DNA from: Mangifera indica
Taxonomy: Eukaryota; Streptophyta; Magnoliopsida; Sapindales; Anacardiaceae
Direction: 5' to 3'
Length of the DNA stretch: 64,000 bases
NCBI RefSeq assembly: GCF_011075055.1
Contig: NC_058141.1
Coordinates: 18,788,031-18,852,030 of the forward strand
Each line of letters begins with the position of its first letter. Position 1 is the first letter of the stretch. Made by a program: the position numbers and the translations under genes. Under the pieces are notes generated by a model. The model saw only the letters and a list, made by a program, of their open reading frames with translations. It searched no databases and was not told where the DNA came from. Positions 47,638 to 62,075 of this stretch are shown here, piece by piece.

Positions 47638-48278
47638 TCCACTCTTTAACACAAGATCAAAAGAATCCAAAACAGAATTTCATTGGCTTGGTTATTAATT
47701 TGACATATCAAATGAGGCTTTGGTTGAATTGACGAACAAGCAAACAAGACAGTTATATCAAAATAGACACGGCTTAATTTATAATTCCAAGAGTTTCTAA
47801 TTTGCGTTGCGTGGGAAGGGAACGAGGAGCGCATAAGTGATTGGTGGCGTGGGAATTAGGCCGCCAATGAACCAATCGTGTAATGACGTGGCCCCTCTCC
47901 TTCAATAGTGGAAATAAAGATGGCACGCAAACTTTGGTTCTCTAATTAAAATTTAAAATTTTAAAAAAATGCTTTATTTAGTTTGGGCTTGAGTTGGGCC
48001 TAGTTTGTGGCCTCAACACATGACGAATACCAAATCCAATTTGTTAAGCAAATTACTAATATACGGTGATTAGTATGCTACAATATACTAAACATAATAT
48101 GATATAAATGAAAAGAAATATACATTGGTATATTAAATTATACGATACGATACTAATTTGATCTACCTTATAATTTATGTTTGCATTCTCTAAATAAACC
48201 CACATATTTTTATGAATATTTCTCTAATTTCTACTTCTGTGAAAAAAAAAAATTGGAAGAAACAGATAAAAAGGAAAA
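47638..48278. other. Promoter of the MTM1-type gene and 3' flank of the PDV1-like gene
   Basis: Both neighbours are on the minus strand. No TATA box stands out. The middle (48040-48240) is A/T-rich. Nothing else is supported. Confidence 0.5.
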
Positions 48279-49068
48279 TTATCCCCTACCATAGAAAACA
48301 TCTGATGGCCTCTTGGAGATCATGATTAATGGGCTATTTAATTCTTTTACGTTTGTTGAATCAACAGAAAAATGATTTTTTCCCTGTGACCACTTTTGCC
48401 TAGACTGATGAAATTGGATTAAAGATGAAACTGCTAACAATTTGACTGCAATTCCAACAGCTTTTCGCCATCTCCATTGATTGAAACAAAATTTAATGAA
48501 GCTCGTGAATAGGCTTGAAATCCTTCCCTTGCCATTATGAACACCGGGATTAGCTTCTGTGTTTTCTTTGAAATTACATCTGAAAGCAGTTATTATGTTG
48601 CCAAAACAGACATTAAGCTCTTTCACCACGTCAGTTTCTTTCCCTTGATGTCCTTTTACTTGTTCCATGAGATATAATCTGCTATTTTCCAAACGTGTGA
48701 GAGCTGCTTGCCTATCTATCGACTGCCAAGACTGCAACCTCTGAAAAGCACATAACAGTATTGTGAAAAATATCACCTACATTGCTATTTTACAGGATTC
48801 AAATCCATAAAAATTCGGAAGCAAAATGTCATTAACTTGTTACCTGTAAAAACGTAAGTTTGTGTTCAACTTCCTTCAATAAATCTCTTATAGCAATCAA
48901 TCTCTCCCTCTCTGCATATGGGGTCTCTGCAACACCACAGTAGAGACCATGTTCTGAACAAACCCTGCAGAAACTAAAACAGTTTTTGATTTCATCACTG
49001 AGCTTATCATGCAAAGTTTCTGCTTTCTCAATGAGAGTCTTAATGCTCTTCTTATCTACCTCTGTCAT
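48279..49068 (-). CDS. Plastid division protein PDV1-like
   Basis: Two exons, 48844-49068 and 48279-48740, give 228 codons, somewhat shorter than Arabidopsis PDV1 (272). The N-terminus has LHDKLSDEI, as in PDV1. A coiled coil follows (about 55-115: RDLLKEVEHKLTFLQ and ALTRLENSRLYLMEQVK). A single membrane span is likely near 173-190 (AVGIAVKLLAVSSLIQF), and the protein ends DVFYGRG with the conserved terminal glycine. In the family, PDV proteins sit in the outer plastid envelope, recruit the dynamin ARC5/DRP5B through the cytosolic coiled coil, and contact ARC6/PARC6 through the C-terminal tail. The ATG at 49068 is the first in frame. Similarity to PDV1 is clear, but it could be a second, diverged PDV1 paralogue rather than the main copy. 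Confidence 0.82.
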
Positions 49069-52000
49069 TGAAAACACAGTCCTCAATCAAAGCCCACTAG
49101 TATTGTAGATTTAAGTTTATATTATATTGTTTCTCTTTATTCTTTACCATTACTGTACTTTTGCAGATTTCTCCAATCTTTTCTTTTTCCTATTGGTGGA
49201 AAGGTTGAGACAATGTGGAATAAAAGTAGGCCTCTTATTCTTTTATGGTCTGCTTCTGGTGTGTAAGGAAATCATTTTTGTATCTTTTTCTTTCTCTTGT
49301 TTGCTTTTACCATATAGATTTGCTTTGAAGTGAAGTTGTGTTTGGAACTACGAAACTTGGCTGTTGATGCCCCACACTGTCATTGTCATCACATTAAATT
49401 ATTCATGCATGTCATGGATGTCATGAATGTCATGATGACAAGTTTATGCCCCATGGTCCCAACCATCAGGCTTCCTCATGCTATGCCTATGTGATCATCA
49501 TCTCCATGGGTATCATGTATGTGCAAGTGTGACGCTATGTAATTATAGCATACATTCAATTCAGACCAAACAAAATAAAATTTTGGTATGGCAGAATATC
49601 ACCATGGCTCATTATGTAGCATGAAAATTTTCACACTCATCTTTCCAGAATATTGAAAGCATTAGGTCCCATGTGATTGCAAGCCTTTGACCATTTAATC
49701 TCCTGTGTAGGCAACATAAACTATGGACCCAGCCCGTTTGTGGGTAGAAACTGTTAACGGGCCAAATCTAGAAGCTCCATTTCAGATCAATGGGACCATA
49801 CATTAAAAGCTGGGCCAACTGATTTATCTTCATGGTTAATTCATTTTTTTTAATCTTTATTGGGTCTATGAGATCTGACCGTGTGTACACATGCACCTGA
49901 TCGCTAATTAATCAGTCAGCATCCCATTACTTGTTTCTTAATGATTGTATGCACTGTAATTTGGCGCTTCGAGTCGCCAAAAGACCCAAAAACATTGATG
50001 ATAAGTGGAGAATTTGCACACACTCAATAGGGTCATGATGTATAATGACCAAATCAGATAAGCTTGAAATACTGCTTTGGATTTTAATCCATGCCTCTCT
50101 GCTTCCTGCTTAGACTTCTTTTATGGGGTCCTACAGGGGTATTAACAATTTAACAGACCACTCCATTAAGTATCTCAATTGGATTTGATGGGAATTATTG
50201 TCTATAAGATTAAAGGGAAATTTGAACCAAATTAAATTTGAATTTAGGTTTGCTGAGAGTCTAGCTTGCTCAGTGTTCTCCTATACAAAACATAGTTTTT
50301 TGTTTCAGCAACAAATGTAGAAATAAAAAGAATTGTTTTCTCTTATAATCAACTAAATGAAAATTTCTTTTTATATTTATTCCTTTGAAAATAGGTAATT
50401 ATGATTATATAATAGTTATAATTTGGCTTATAAGTCGGTTCTTCAAACATCTTTGTGTGTAAAGTGGATCATCTTCACAACATTATAGATTATCAGCATG
50501 CTATGGAAGGCAAGCCGATGGGTAATGTTAGATTCAAACCGAGTCAACTTTAAACTTAATTCAATTTATATAAAATTGAGTTTGAGTTCAAACTCGTCAA
50601 GCTCGGTTCATTTTAAAGAGTTAAATTCGAGTTCAAATTGAACTTTTAATTAGTTCGTTATTAAAACTATATTGTTTTAATATATAATAGTCAAAATAAT
50701 TTCGTTTTGTAATAACATTTTTAACTCGTGAACTTGACAAATTAAACATTATGAAACTCGAATTAAAAAATATTAAATTTGTATGTTCAAGTTTAAACTG
50801 AAATTTGTTTGAATTTAACTTGTTTTAGATTTATTCAAATTGAATTTAATTCGAATCTACTTGTATTGATGGGTGAACAGAGCCACCCCTACATAAGGGA
50901 CCCAAAAGAAGAGATAAATTATTATGGGTGAAATAAATTAAAATTTCAAAGAAGACATCGTGGCAGTGGAATAGTTTTTTTGCCCATAACGTATTTACAG
51001 GCAAAGCAGGCGTAGAATATTGGTCTCTTAGGCCACAAAGGTGGACAACTGAGGACCCAATGGTTCAGATTTCAGAAACAGACTTCATTCATTTCGCTTA
51101 CCCCATCGTCAAGCCATATATATTAAAAAATACTTTCAAATGAAAAGCCATATACCCCACAAGAGATTGCTCTAGGTCTCATGAGATTTATAAACAGTAA
51201 GTGCAAATGGACCTTGCAGGCATCTCTCAATTTGGATTTCTTAAATTTAAAGTTCAAACTTCAATCAGTAAGATTCATTGATAAGAGTTTTTTGTTAAAG
51301 CTGACTTTCTCATGATTACCGTTCAGATTCGAGGCCCTCTATCGGCTGAAAACTTGATAGTTCCAGGCCAATAAGATTCAGACGGAAGTATTTGTATTAT
51401 TTTTATTCCAAGGGTCAAAAAGATACTGGCCAGTCTTTTAATCCTGTGCATGTTTTGGAATAATATCATGATTTTGCATCTTTATTTTTCCACTTTGTAT
51501 TATCTTTCCTTTTCTTTCTCTTTTTTTTTTTTTTTCTTTTTTCTAAATTTGAATTTATTGGTACGTATATCAACAGTGCTGGTATCGTGTCCCACGTTGT
51601 TAAAGATTTAATAACTCTACACGTTTAACACATTATTATGTAATTAACCTGGGGATGTGACTGGCTTAAACATTTTTCAGCCTAAGTTTTCCTTGGGTCA
51701 ATTTTTTTAATTTTTTTAAATAAATTATATTTGATTTATCTATTTTACTTTTAATGTGAAAATCTAAATAAAACTATAATATTTTTATTTGTAAGGAAAT
51801 GCAAACCTTACAAACTTAAGTTGGAGACAATAAATCAAAAATGCATTACTGACGACTCCATTTTCATTTAAACATATGATTGATTCTTTACAATTTTGAC
51901 AGTTGGTTTAGTTGATTTTTGTCTTCCATCCAATGATCCTAATTTTGTATAATATTATTAATGTAATAATAGTAAAATATCAGATTTTATATTATAATAA

Positions 52001-54431
52001 TTTATTTGACATATTTAATTGTATATTTGTCAGGATTTTACCTGATTATGTTGTTGTTGACGGAGAAGAACGTTATGAGCAAGTCATGCATTTTCACATA
52101 AAACACATATGCATGCTCATGCTTGCCTATTAATTTCACAATCAAATGCAAGTAAATATTGCAAAAATTAATAATTCAATCTAAAATTTACCATTAAGAG
52201 TGCAAGTAAATGTGAATGCAAGGGAATTAATAATTCAAATTTTAAATGCAAGTGATAAATTTATATTAAATGCAAGCAAAGAAATGCATCCACAAGCCCT
52301 GCAAAACACAAATCATACATTTGCAAGTGCATTTCGAATTCCAAAAAATCATGATTTTATTTTTTAATTTTGATCTAAATATCAAAACTTGTTTTATTTT
52401 GAGTGATATTGTAGTAAAAAAATATATATTAAAATATATTATCGTCGGATATCTCAAAAAAAAAAAAATACCGCTAAAATAAAAGTAAATTATAGGATAT
52501 ATACGTATATATATTATTGAAATAAATTATAAATTTGTTTAGGAAAGTTGACCAAAAAAGTTGTGGGGAGACAAAATTTTCCCTACTTCAATTAATGCAC
52601 CTTAAGGAAGAGAAGTGGACTGGACTAGAGCCTGGAGGCAATTGGCAGCAGGCGGAAGGGCTTGAGGTTGAGAACGTCAGACAAACATGTACGGCATTAA
52701 TTGGGTTGAATAGCTGTAACCTGTACAATATCATTTTCAAAGATCTGATTTTGTTTTTTTGTCTTTTCGATGTGACAGTTTCTGAAACATTTTTTACTTT
52801 AACCTCTCCATTAACTTCAACCAGACTTTACGTTAATTCTAATTAAAATAGGCTTGAGGGGGAGGCAGAGATTACAGGCTAAGTCTACTAGTGCAAAACA
52901 AATTACCTAAACCTATAGTTTTGTTTTGACTGATGGAATGCAAATGCAGTTTGCATATTGCATGGGACCGTTCATAGGCGAAAGAGGTGACCCTCTGGCT
53001 TATCTTCCCCATTGTTATAAAGACTGTGCAGGAAAAACTGTTTCAAAAGTTGTATTGCAAGTGGGTTTGATATGAAAATTTGATTCAAATTTAAACATTT
53101 TATATTGAAATATAATAGAAAAGCCTGCATACAATATTAAATTAGACTCAACTTTTTTTGTTAAATTTTGACCATTTGTTCAGAAAAAGAAACCCATCGT
53201 GACTGGGATTTTATCTGAAGCAGCATTCCGGCATGCCCTGGATTATTGAAAAGTCGGTGACTGTGCTAGGCAGCTAAGCCTATTCTTGTCGTATTACCAA
53301 GATATGTTTGATTTATTCAAGACTTAAAACAAAGTTCCGCAATAACTGCAAGACATTTCTGTTCACTCGATCGTCCATTAAGGATACCACATGGGATCAA
53401 GATTTCATTTGTAAGGATTCAAAATCCTGTGGCTGTGGAGGGCAGATCACTATTGCCCTTGGACAGTAATGTACACTGTGAGAGAAGTGAATAAAAATGG
53501 CCATGGTCCATGTGAGGTTCAATCTTGTATGTTGGAAATATCATGCAACTTACACAGGGAAAACCAAACAAAACAACATGTCTGGCTTACCCTTGCAAAA
53601 ATACAGAAAGAAAAGAGTGTTTGGCTCTCAAGTGAATAAGAATGGCCAACCGTTGAACATAGGTTTGGGAACAACAGCAACCTTATCTGCTTGTGCTAGC
53701 AGCCTTTTGAGCGCCAAGTTCCCCAACAGTAAATAATTTTTATGGCCTCCTTTTCACTTTCACCACTGAACCATTTTGTACTACGCCTGGATTCATCTTA
53801 TAAACATACATCGAATATACATTTCTTTATTTCGGGTTCATTATATGACTGTAGATCTGAGCATTGATAGGTAGTTATCATGCAGAATCATGAAGCTCAC
53901 TTCACTTGAATTTTTTTTTTTTTTTTTGAACTTTTGAAAGTCAAAAGTTTCAGCTGTAGTTAGATAGGGTAACTGCTGTCCAGTTTTCTTCCGAATAAAA
54001 TTTACCCATGATTTACCTTCACTTCAATTCCACAAATCTTTCAAAATTTTCAGTGGAATATCCAATTATATATCTAAAATTTTATATTTTAACTTAAACA
54101 CACATATTATTGGTAATTATTATTGAGGGCCACACTTGGAAATGGCATCATTCGATGTGTTTAGCGGATTTTATTTATGGAAAATACGAAGTAATACAAA
54201 CAATATTAACCCATAAAATAATCTTAAAATATTCCTACAATCACACCATTCCATTTTCATAGTTTCACACTGCACCAATTTTTTCATGAGAAAAATAAAT
54301 AATAAAGCAAAGAATTTACACATATGCTTGGTTTTATATACCCAAAATTCCGAGTAAAATTCCACTCGGAATTTACCAAACATGAAGATAAACACCAACT
54401 TGAAGCAACTATCTCCATTACTGAGTGTCGA
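49069..54431. other. Long intergenic region with repeats
   Basis: About 5.3 kb with no supported gene. It contains the MITE at 50526-50867, a T-run at about 51520-51541, and a loose duplication at about 52145-52255 ('tgcaagtaaat' and 'ttaataattcaa' each twice). The plus-strand open frame at 53497-53736 (79 codons) has no family resemblance or promoter. The region from about 54170 to 54431 is probably the 3' UTR of the CRF gene. Confidence 0.55.
50526..50867. mobile_element. 342-bp MITE related to the one at 23750
   Basis: Flanked by near-identical direct repeats GATGGGTAA (50517-50525) and GATGGGTGA (50868-50876), eight of nine bases matching. Its ends carry inverted repeats (GTTAGATTCAAAC near the left, GAATCTAC near the right). 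The interior contains TTAGTTCGTTATTAAAAC, also present in the 23750-23988 element. It is longer and more diverged, so probably an older insertion of the same family. Confidence 0.75.
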
Positions 54432-55301
54432 TCAATGCAATGGCAAAGTATGGTCTTGAAAGTAATCATCAACGTCCCATATGCATGACCTGAAATCACC
54501 ATCCAAACTTACTGAGATGTCATCTAAATTTTCTGTCGAAAGCGGCACACTCATCTCATCGAAAAATATCCGAGGAGGTGTTTCAGAATCCAAGAACCCC
54601 TCATCTAAGAAGAAACAGTCTTGAGCTTGTCTCCATTCACTTTCAGTCTCAGTCTTGATTTGACACTCTGTTCTTTGTTCAGCTTCTTCATTTTCATTTG
54701 ACTGGAATCTCAAAACAGACGTCGGTGAATATATTGTCACAGATTCTTTACCTGAATCATACCCAGAAACTGTAACAACATCAAGTTCTAACGGCGTCGT
54801 ATTTCCATTTCTCTCCGGGGGTTTGATGAAATTTGTTTGAGCATCAGGCCCTCTAATGCGAATAGCAGCTTTGTCGTAAACAAGAGCAGCCTCTTCTGCA
54901 GTGTCAAAAGTCCCTAACCACACTCTTGTTCTTTGAGACGGGTCTCTGATCTCCGCTGCCCATCTCCCCCATGGCCTTTGTCTCACGCCTCTGTACTTGT
55001 TGCCGTTAGATCTGCCACTTGCTTTTTGCTTGATTGGCTTTGTGATTCTGTCTCTGTTGTTATTGGCTAGATTCTCATTCATGAATTTTGAACAATCTTC
55101 AATCTTGATCTCGTTAATGTGCTTCTTCACTCGAACAGACCAGAAGTAATCTTCATCCTCGCCGCTTGACGAGTCAGTGGCATCACCATCCGTCACCAAA
55201 ATGCGAACTACTTTTGTTTGAATCCCAGATGGCTTCACAAACTTAGTAGTAATCGTCCGGTGTTCTGAGTATTTGGTACGAGACGAAATAGCTTGATTCA
55301 T
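54432..55301 (-). CDS. Cytokinin response factor, AP2/ERF family (CRF4-like)
   Basis: A single-exon gene of 289 codons. The N-terminal CRF domain is present (about 14-50: [37 protein letters not shown]). The AP2/ERF DNA-binding domain covers about 101-160 ([50 protein letters not shown]), with the Ala and Asp residues of the ERF group. A putative MAP-kinase motif SPTSVL follows near 195. The C-terminus is acidic ([19 protein letters not shown]), as expected for an activation domain. CRFs act in the nucleus downstream of two-component cytokinin signalling, bind GCC-box-like DNA and affect leaf, root and stress responses. Assignment to CRF is firm; the exact number within the family is a guess. 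Confidence 0.92.
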   Translation of the reverse strand: MNQAISSRTKYSEHRTITTKFVKPSGIQTKVVRILVTDGDATDSSSGEDEDYFWSVRVKKHINEIKIEDCSKFMNENLANNNRDRITKPIKQKASGRSNGNKYRGVRQRPWGRWAAEIRDPSQRTRVWLGTFDTAEEAALVYDKAAIRIRGPDAQTNFIKPPERNGNTTPLELDVVTVSGYDSGKESVTIYSPTSVLRFQSNENEEAEQRTECQIKTETESEWRQAQDCFFLDEGFLDSETPPRIFFDEMSVPLSTENLDDISVSLDGDFRSCIWDVDDYFQDHTLPLH

Positions 55302-57143
55302 TGTAGAATGACAAATGAATATTAAACAAAATCAAAAACACCAGAAACGGGGGTAAAGCAGAGAGCTTTGAGAGAGGAAGTGAAGGTGCCAAGTTAACCA
55401 GCGCTTCAGTTGCAGGAAGGGTCAAAAGGCCAAGAATCGCAGTTTTATAGGAGAATCCTGAATGGCTTGACTTTTTTTTGGCTAAACCTGTTTTTTACTC
55501 CCTTATTTTAGTCTCGGAAGTTACGATTTCGAATTTTTTTTTAGTGATTAATTAATTTTAAACTGGAGGATTAAGAAAATAATGAGAAAGAGTTATTTGA
55601 TACAACCGGTATCTCCCGTGACCACCGGAACGGCCCGCCGCATCTTATATTAGAGCCGTCGATTTTCAACACGCGGATATTTAATTCCGTAAACGTGGTT
55701 GGCCCTCCGATTACTGCTTGGGGCCCAAGGAATATATATTTAGTTGCACAGACCAACACAGATATTGCATCACAGCTTTAATCGCATTGGATACCGTATC
55801 ACGGGTCCCAGTTCAAAATTGTTGCCGGTTTGTCTGTGATTAGAAATGAGTGACAGTCAATGACCGTAACAGTTCTGTTGAACAAATGAGTCACGTGAGG
55901 AAGAGACCGGTTTTGTTACAAAAGTCGGTGAAAATAATTCAGTCACACCAGCATGTGAATGAGGCGTTTGACTGTCAGAAGGCGAAAGACTTGAAATTAC
56001 GAAATAACCCACAATATGATATTAATAGTTTTTGCTTGCCCGTCAAGCATGAAGCATTTAGCTCTGCTATCTTTATATCCACCGAGAAAAAACCTGTCTG
56101 ACTCAGCAACTTACCATTTAACACTTGGAGATGATTGAAGTTATAATATTATATTCGCCACAGGACAGGAGTTTTTTAATTTTTATTTTTTATTGGTAGG
56201 GGTATGTTCTGTAGACCATCTTGGAGAGCAAGGAAGAGGAAGAGATTGGCTGAATTTTGAAGTGTCATCCATGAGTATCAGAATGGTTAGGTAGGAAACT
56301 GAAAAGACCTTCTCATTAGGTTTTGCCATCTCTGCTTCATTTACTTCACGTGACACATTCTTCAACCTACGCGTATTTCTTAAGCAATAAGATAATAAAT
56401 TGGCTCAATAATATTTACTTATACATATATTATTAGTGCTACTCCTTAGCGTTTCACATAAACTAAACTGTTTTAGTTTTAAAAATGGTTTGATTAAGTA
56501 AATAATTCAGTAATTAAATTAAATAAAGATATATGTTGTGCAGATATACCAATTTCTTTTTCTTTGACATCAAATATACAGAAGTTGTTATCTCGTAATT
56601 AATTATTTCAATAATCATAGATTGTGATAAACAGACATTAGGTAACTTCGGAAGATAAGATACATTATGTAACCTATAATTTTTCATACATGCGTGTGAT
56701 GCTTCTTTAATGATAGGCAAACTAGGCCTGTGAATTTGTGCAGCAATCTATATCATTTAAGTGCTTAATTAAAAGATTATAAATGAAGTAATTTCGAATG
56801 CTTGAGCAAACTACTTTTTCCTCGTTTACCTGCTTTGTTGTGATAAGACTTCTGCGTTGTGCGCTCATGATGATATTGGCAGCCATGACCCATTTGGGTG
56901 GATTCAGTTACTTGAACACAAAATATCAGCGTCCATATGCACTCTTTTCAAATCTTCACAGAACTACTGTTGCATATTTAACAAGATTAGTTACCCATCT
57001 TACATTACATGGTTCTAAACATCAATTTGAATACAAACAAAGCTAAAACAACTTCACTACTCCATTGACAGGACAAGAGTAAAGAAAACAGATCACACTT
57101 GGTCTTTCATTTATACATAAATAAGGAACGGAATGACAGTGTC
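55302..57143. other. CRF promoter region and spacer to the E2 gene
   Basis: Immediately upstream of the CRF gene (minus strand) is its probable leader and promoter. CACGTG cores lie at 55892-55897 and about 56347-56352. No gene is supported; short plus-strand frames at 55850-56101 and 56798-57046 have no recognisable family. Bases 57060-57143 are the probable 3' UTR of the E2 gene. Confidence 0.5.
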
Positions 57144-60203
<3,060 letters not shown>

Positions 60204-60977
60204 GAATAAGACTCGATCAACGAGACAGAGCTGTAGAGAGAGAGAGAGAGAAAGAAAGAAGAAAATTGATGAAACGTACAAAATATGAAATAGAGGTAGG
60301 GAACTTGGGTATATGTGTTATGTACGATTAGCTGATTACAACTGAGAAGTTTCTTTCGTTTTTTAATGTTACAAGTTAGGTGTGGACGCGTAAATTGATT
60401 TGGGTCCCATCGAATATTATTGCCATTTGCAAAAACTCAGTGGAGGTTTACCACACGTTGACTTAAGCCTCTGTTTCTCATCGGCTCCAAATTTTAAAAA
60501 TTTAAATATATATTCATACAAAAATAAAATAATTATTTAATTAATAATACTAAAAAAATAAAATTTTATTTAATTTTTAGTTTTAAAAAATAATAATTTC
60601 TTTTGAAATCTAAAATTTGAAAGGTTATTATTTCTTTTGATAGCATTATTGAAAGTGTAATTTAATATGAAAAATATATATATTTGTGTACATAGGTTAT
60701 TGTCGCCCTGATGAATTGCATGTGGCGTGTAAATTGGTCGGTGGTTGTTGAATTAAGAAAGAGGGAATCTACAAAAGTTTCGTGTATATAATTTAATTAG
60801 CCAAGGAATAGAGACAGGACAGGAAGAGGAAGATAATGAAGCTGATTTAATTATGAATAATAATAATAGAAGTTCTTCTGAGAGAATTATATACAGAAAC
60901 AAACTATCAAAACCAAAACTAGGTGATTAGTCCGTTATAGAAAGACCATCAAGTTTGAAAATTAAAATAAATAAGAA
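60204..60977. other. Leader and promoter of the E2 gene, then A/T-rich spacer
   Basis: Next to the E2 start is a GA/CT-rich leader (60234-60250 on the plus strand reads AGAGAGAG). Beyond about 60480 the sequence is strongly A/T rich without coding signal. Confidence 0.5.
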
Positions 60978-61497
60978 GGCCAAACGACTATTTCCCACCC
61001 AAAGTTTGATGTTTTCTCAAATGTCCTCTCTTTAACTATGAAAACATCAAACACCCACCCATGACTGGTTAGATTTAACAAAACTCTAACGCCTGAAAAT
61101 TTTATCTTTTTTTGCCCCCCTAAACTTTAAAAACTAAAATTTTCCTTCAGCTTAAGTTTTAAAAAATGGCAGTTTCACCCTAGGGTTTGGTTTTGAAATC
61201 TCCGACAATAGAGTCGGAACGATCGTCGGAGATTTCAAAACCAAACCCTAGGGTGAAACTGCCATTTTTTAAAACTTAGGTTGGGGAAAAATTTTAGTTT
61301 TTAAAGTTTAGGGGGGCAAAATTAGATTCTATTTTAGTTTATTTTCAATATTATAGCGAAAATGACGATTTTACCCTTATCACCGTTAGGGTTTTATTAA
61401 ATCTAACCGATCATGGGTGGGTGTTTGATGTTTCCATAGTAAAAAGGTGGAAACTTGAAAAAACATCAAACCTTGGGTGGGAAATAGTCGTTTGGCC
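60978..61497. mobile_element. Complete foldback MITE, 520 bp, Mutator-like
   Basis: The element is flanked by identical 9-bp direct repeats AAATAAGAA (60969-60977 and 61498-61506), the target-site length of Mutator-like elements. It is almost wholly palindromic: the left arm starts GGCCAAACGACTATTTCCCA and the right arm ends with its exact complement (TGGGAAATAGTCGTTTGGCC). The arms meet around an 18-base loop (61207-61224), with a stretch of about 50 perfectly paired bases next to the loop (about 61157-61206 against 61225-61274). There is no coding capacity. If transcribed it would form a long hairpin RNA, so siRNA production is possible but not shown. Confidence 0.95.
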
Positions 61498-61505
61498 AAA
61501 TAAGA

Positions 61506-62075
61506 AAGTTGACAGGCTTATGGTAGTTGTATGGCTGTAGTGACTTCAAATTGAAATTTGACATGACACCACACCACACCACTATGTAACTAATATAATA
61601 TACCAATCCTATCCTTGGTGAGATAAGGTGCTTAAAGATGAAAGAGAGAGAGGTGAGAGAAAAATATCAAATGAGAGGAAGAACAACCGATAATTGAAGA
61701 TAATAGATCATTATCAGAGAAAAGAGAAAAAAAATTTGAGAGAAAATTTGTTATTTTTTAAATTTAAAAGAGATTTTGAAAAAAAAAATATAAGATTTTT
61801 AAATTAAAAGGAGAAAATATGATAAAAATTTAATTTTTTAAATTTTTTATTAAATAACTATTTTATTCCTAATTTAATTAAAATTTTTAATAAAAATTAT
61901 TTCATAGATAAATATTTAAATTTTTAAAATTAAATGATATAATTTTTAAATTTTACTATAGTTAGAGTGGAAATAAGTGTTTTGGCCTTAAAAAAAAAAA
62001 AAAGTTGACAGGCTTATGGTAGTTGTATTTCTGTAACTTCAAAATTGAAATTAGACATGACATCACACCACTGTT
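61506..62075. repeat. Direct repeats of about 75 bp flanking an A/T-rich insert
   Basis: Sequence starting AAAGTTGACAGGCTTATGGT at about 61504 recurs at about 62001, each followed by TTGAAATT.GACATGACA.C and a CACACCAC run. Between the copies (about 61590-62000) lies A/T-rich DNA with GGAAATAAGTG and TTTTGGCC near its right edge (61969-61987), resembling the MITE terminus. This suggests a second, decayed element and a local duplication. Confidence 0.7.

Noticed and set aside
53497..53736. 79-codon plus-strand frame
   Set aside because: No family motif, promoter or paralogue; codon use looks random.
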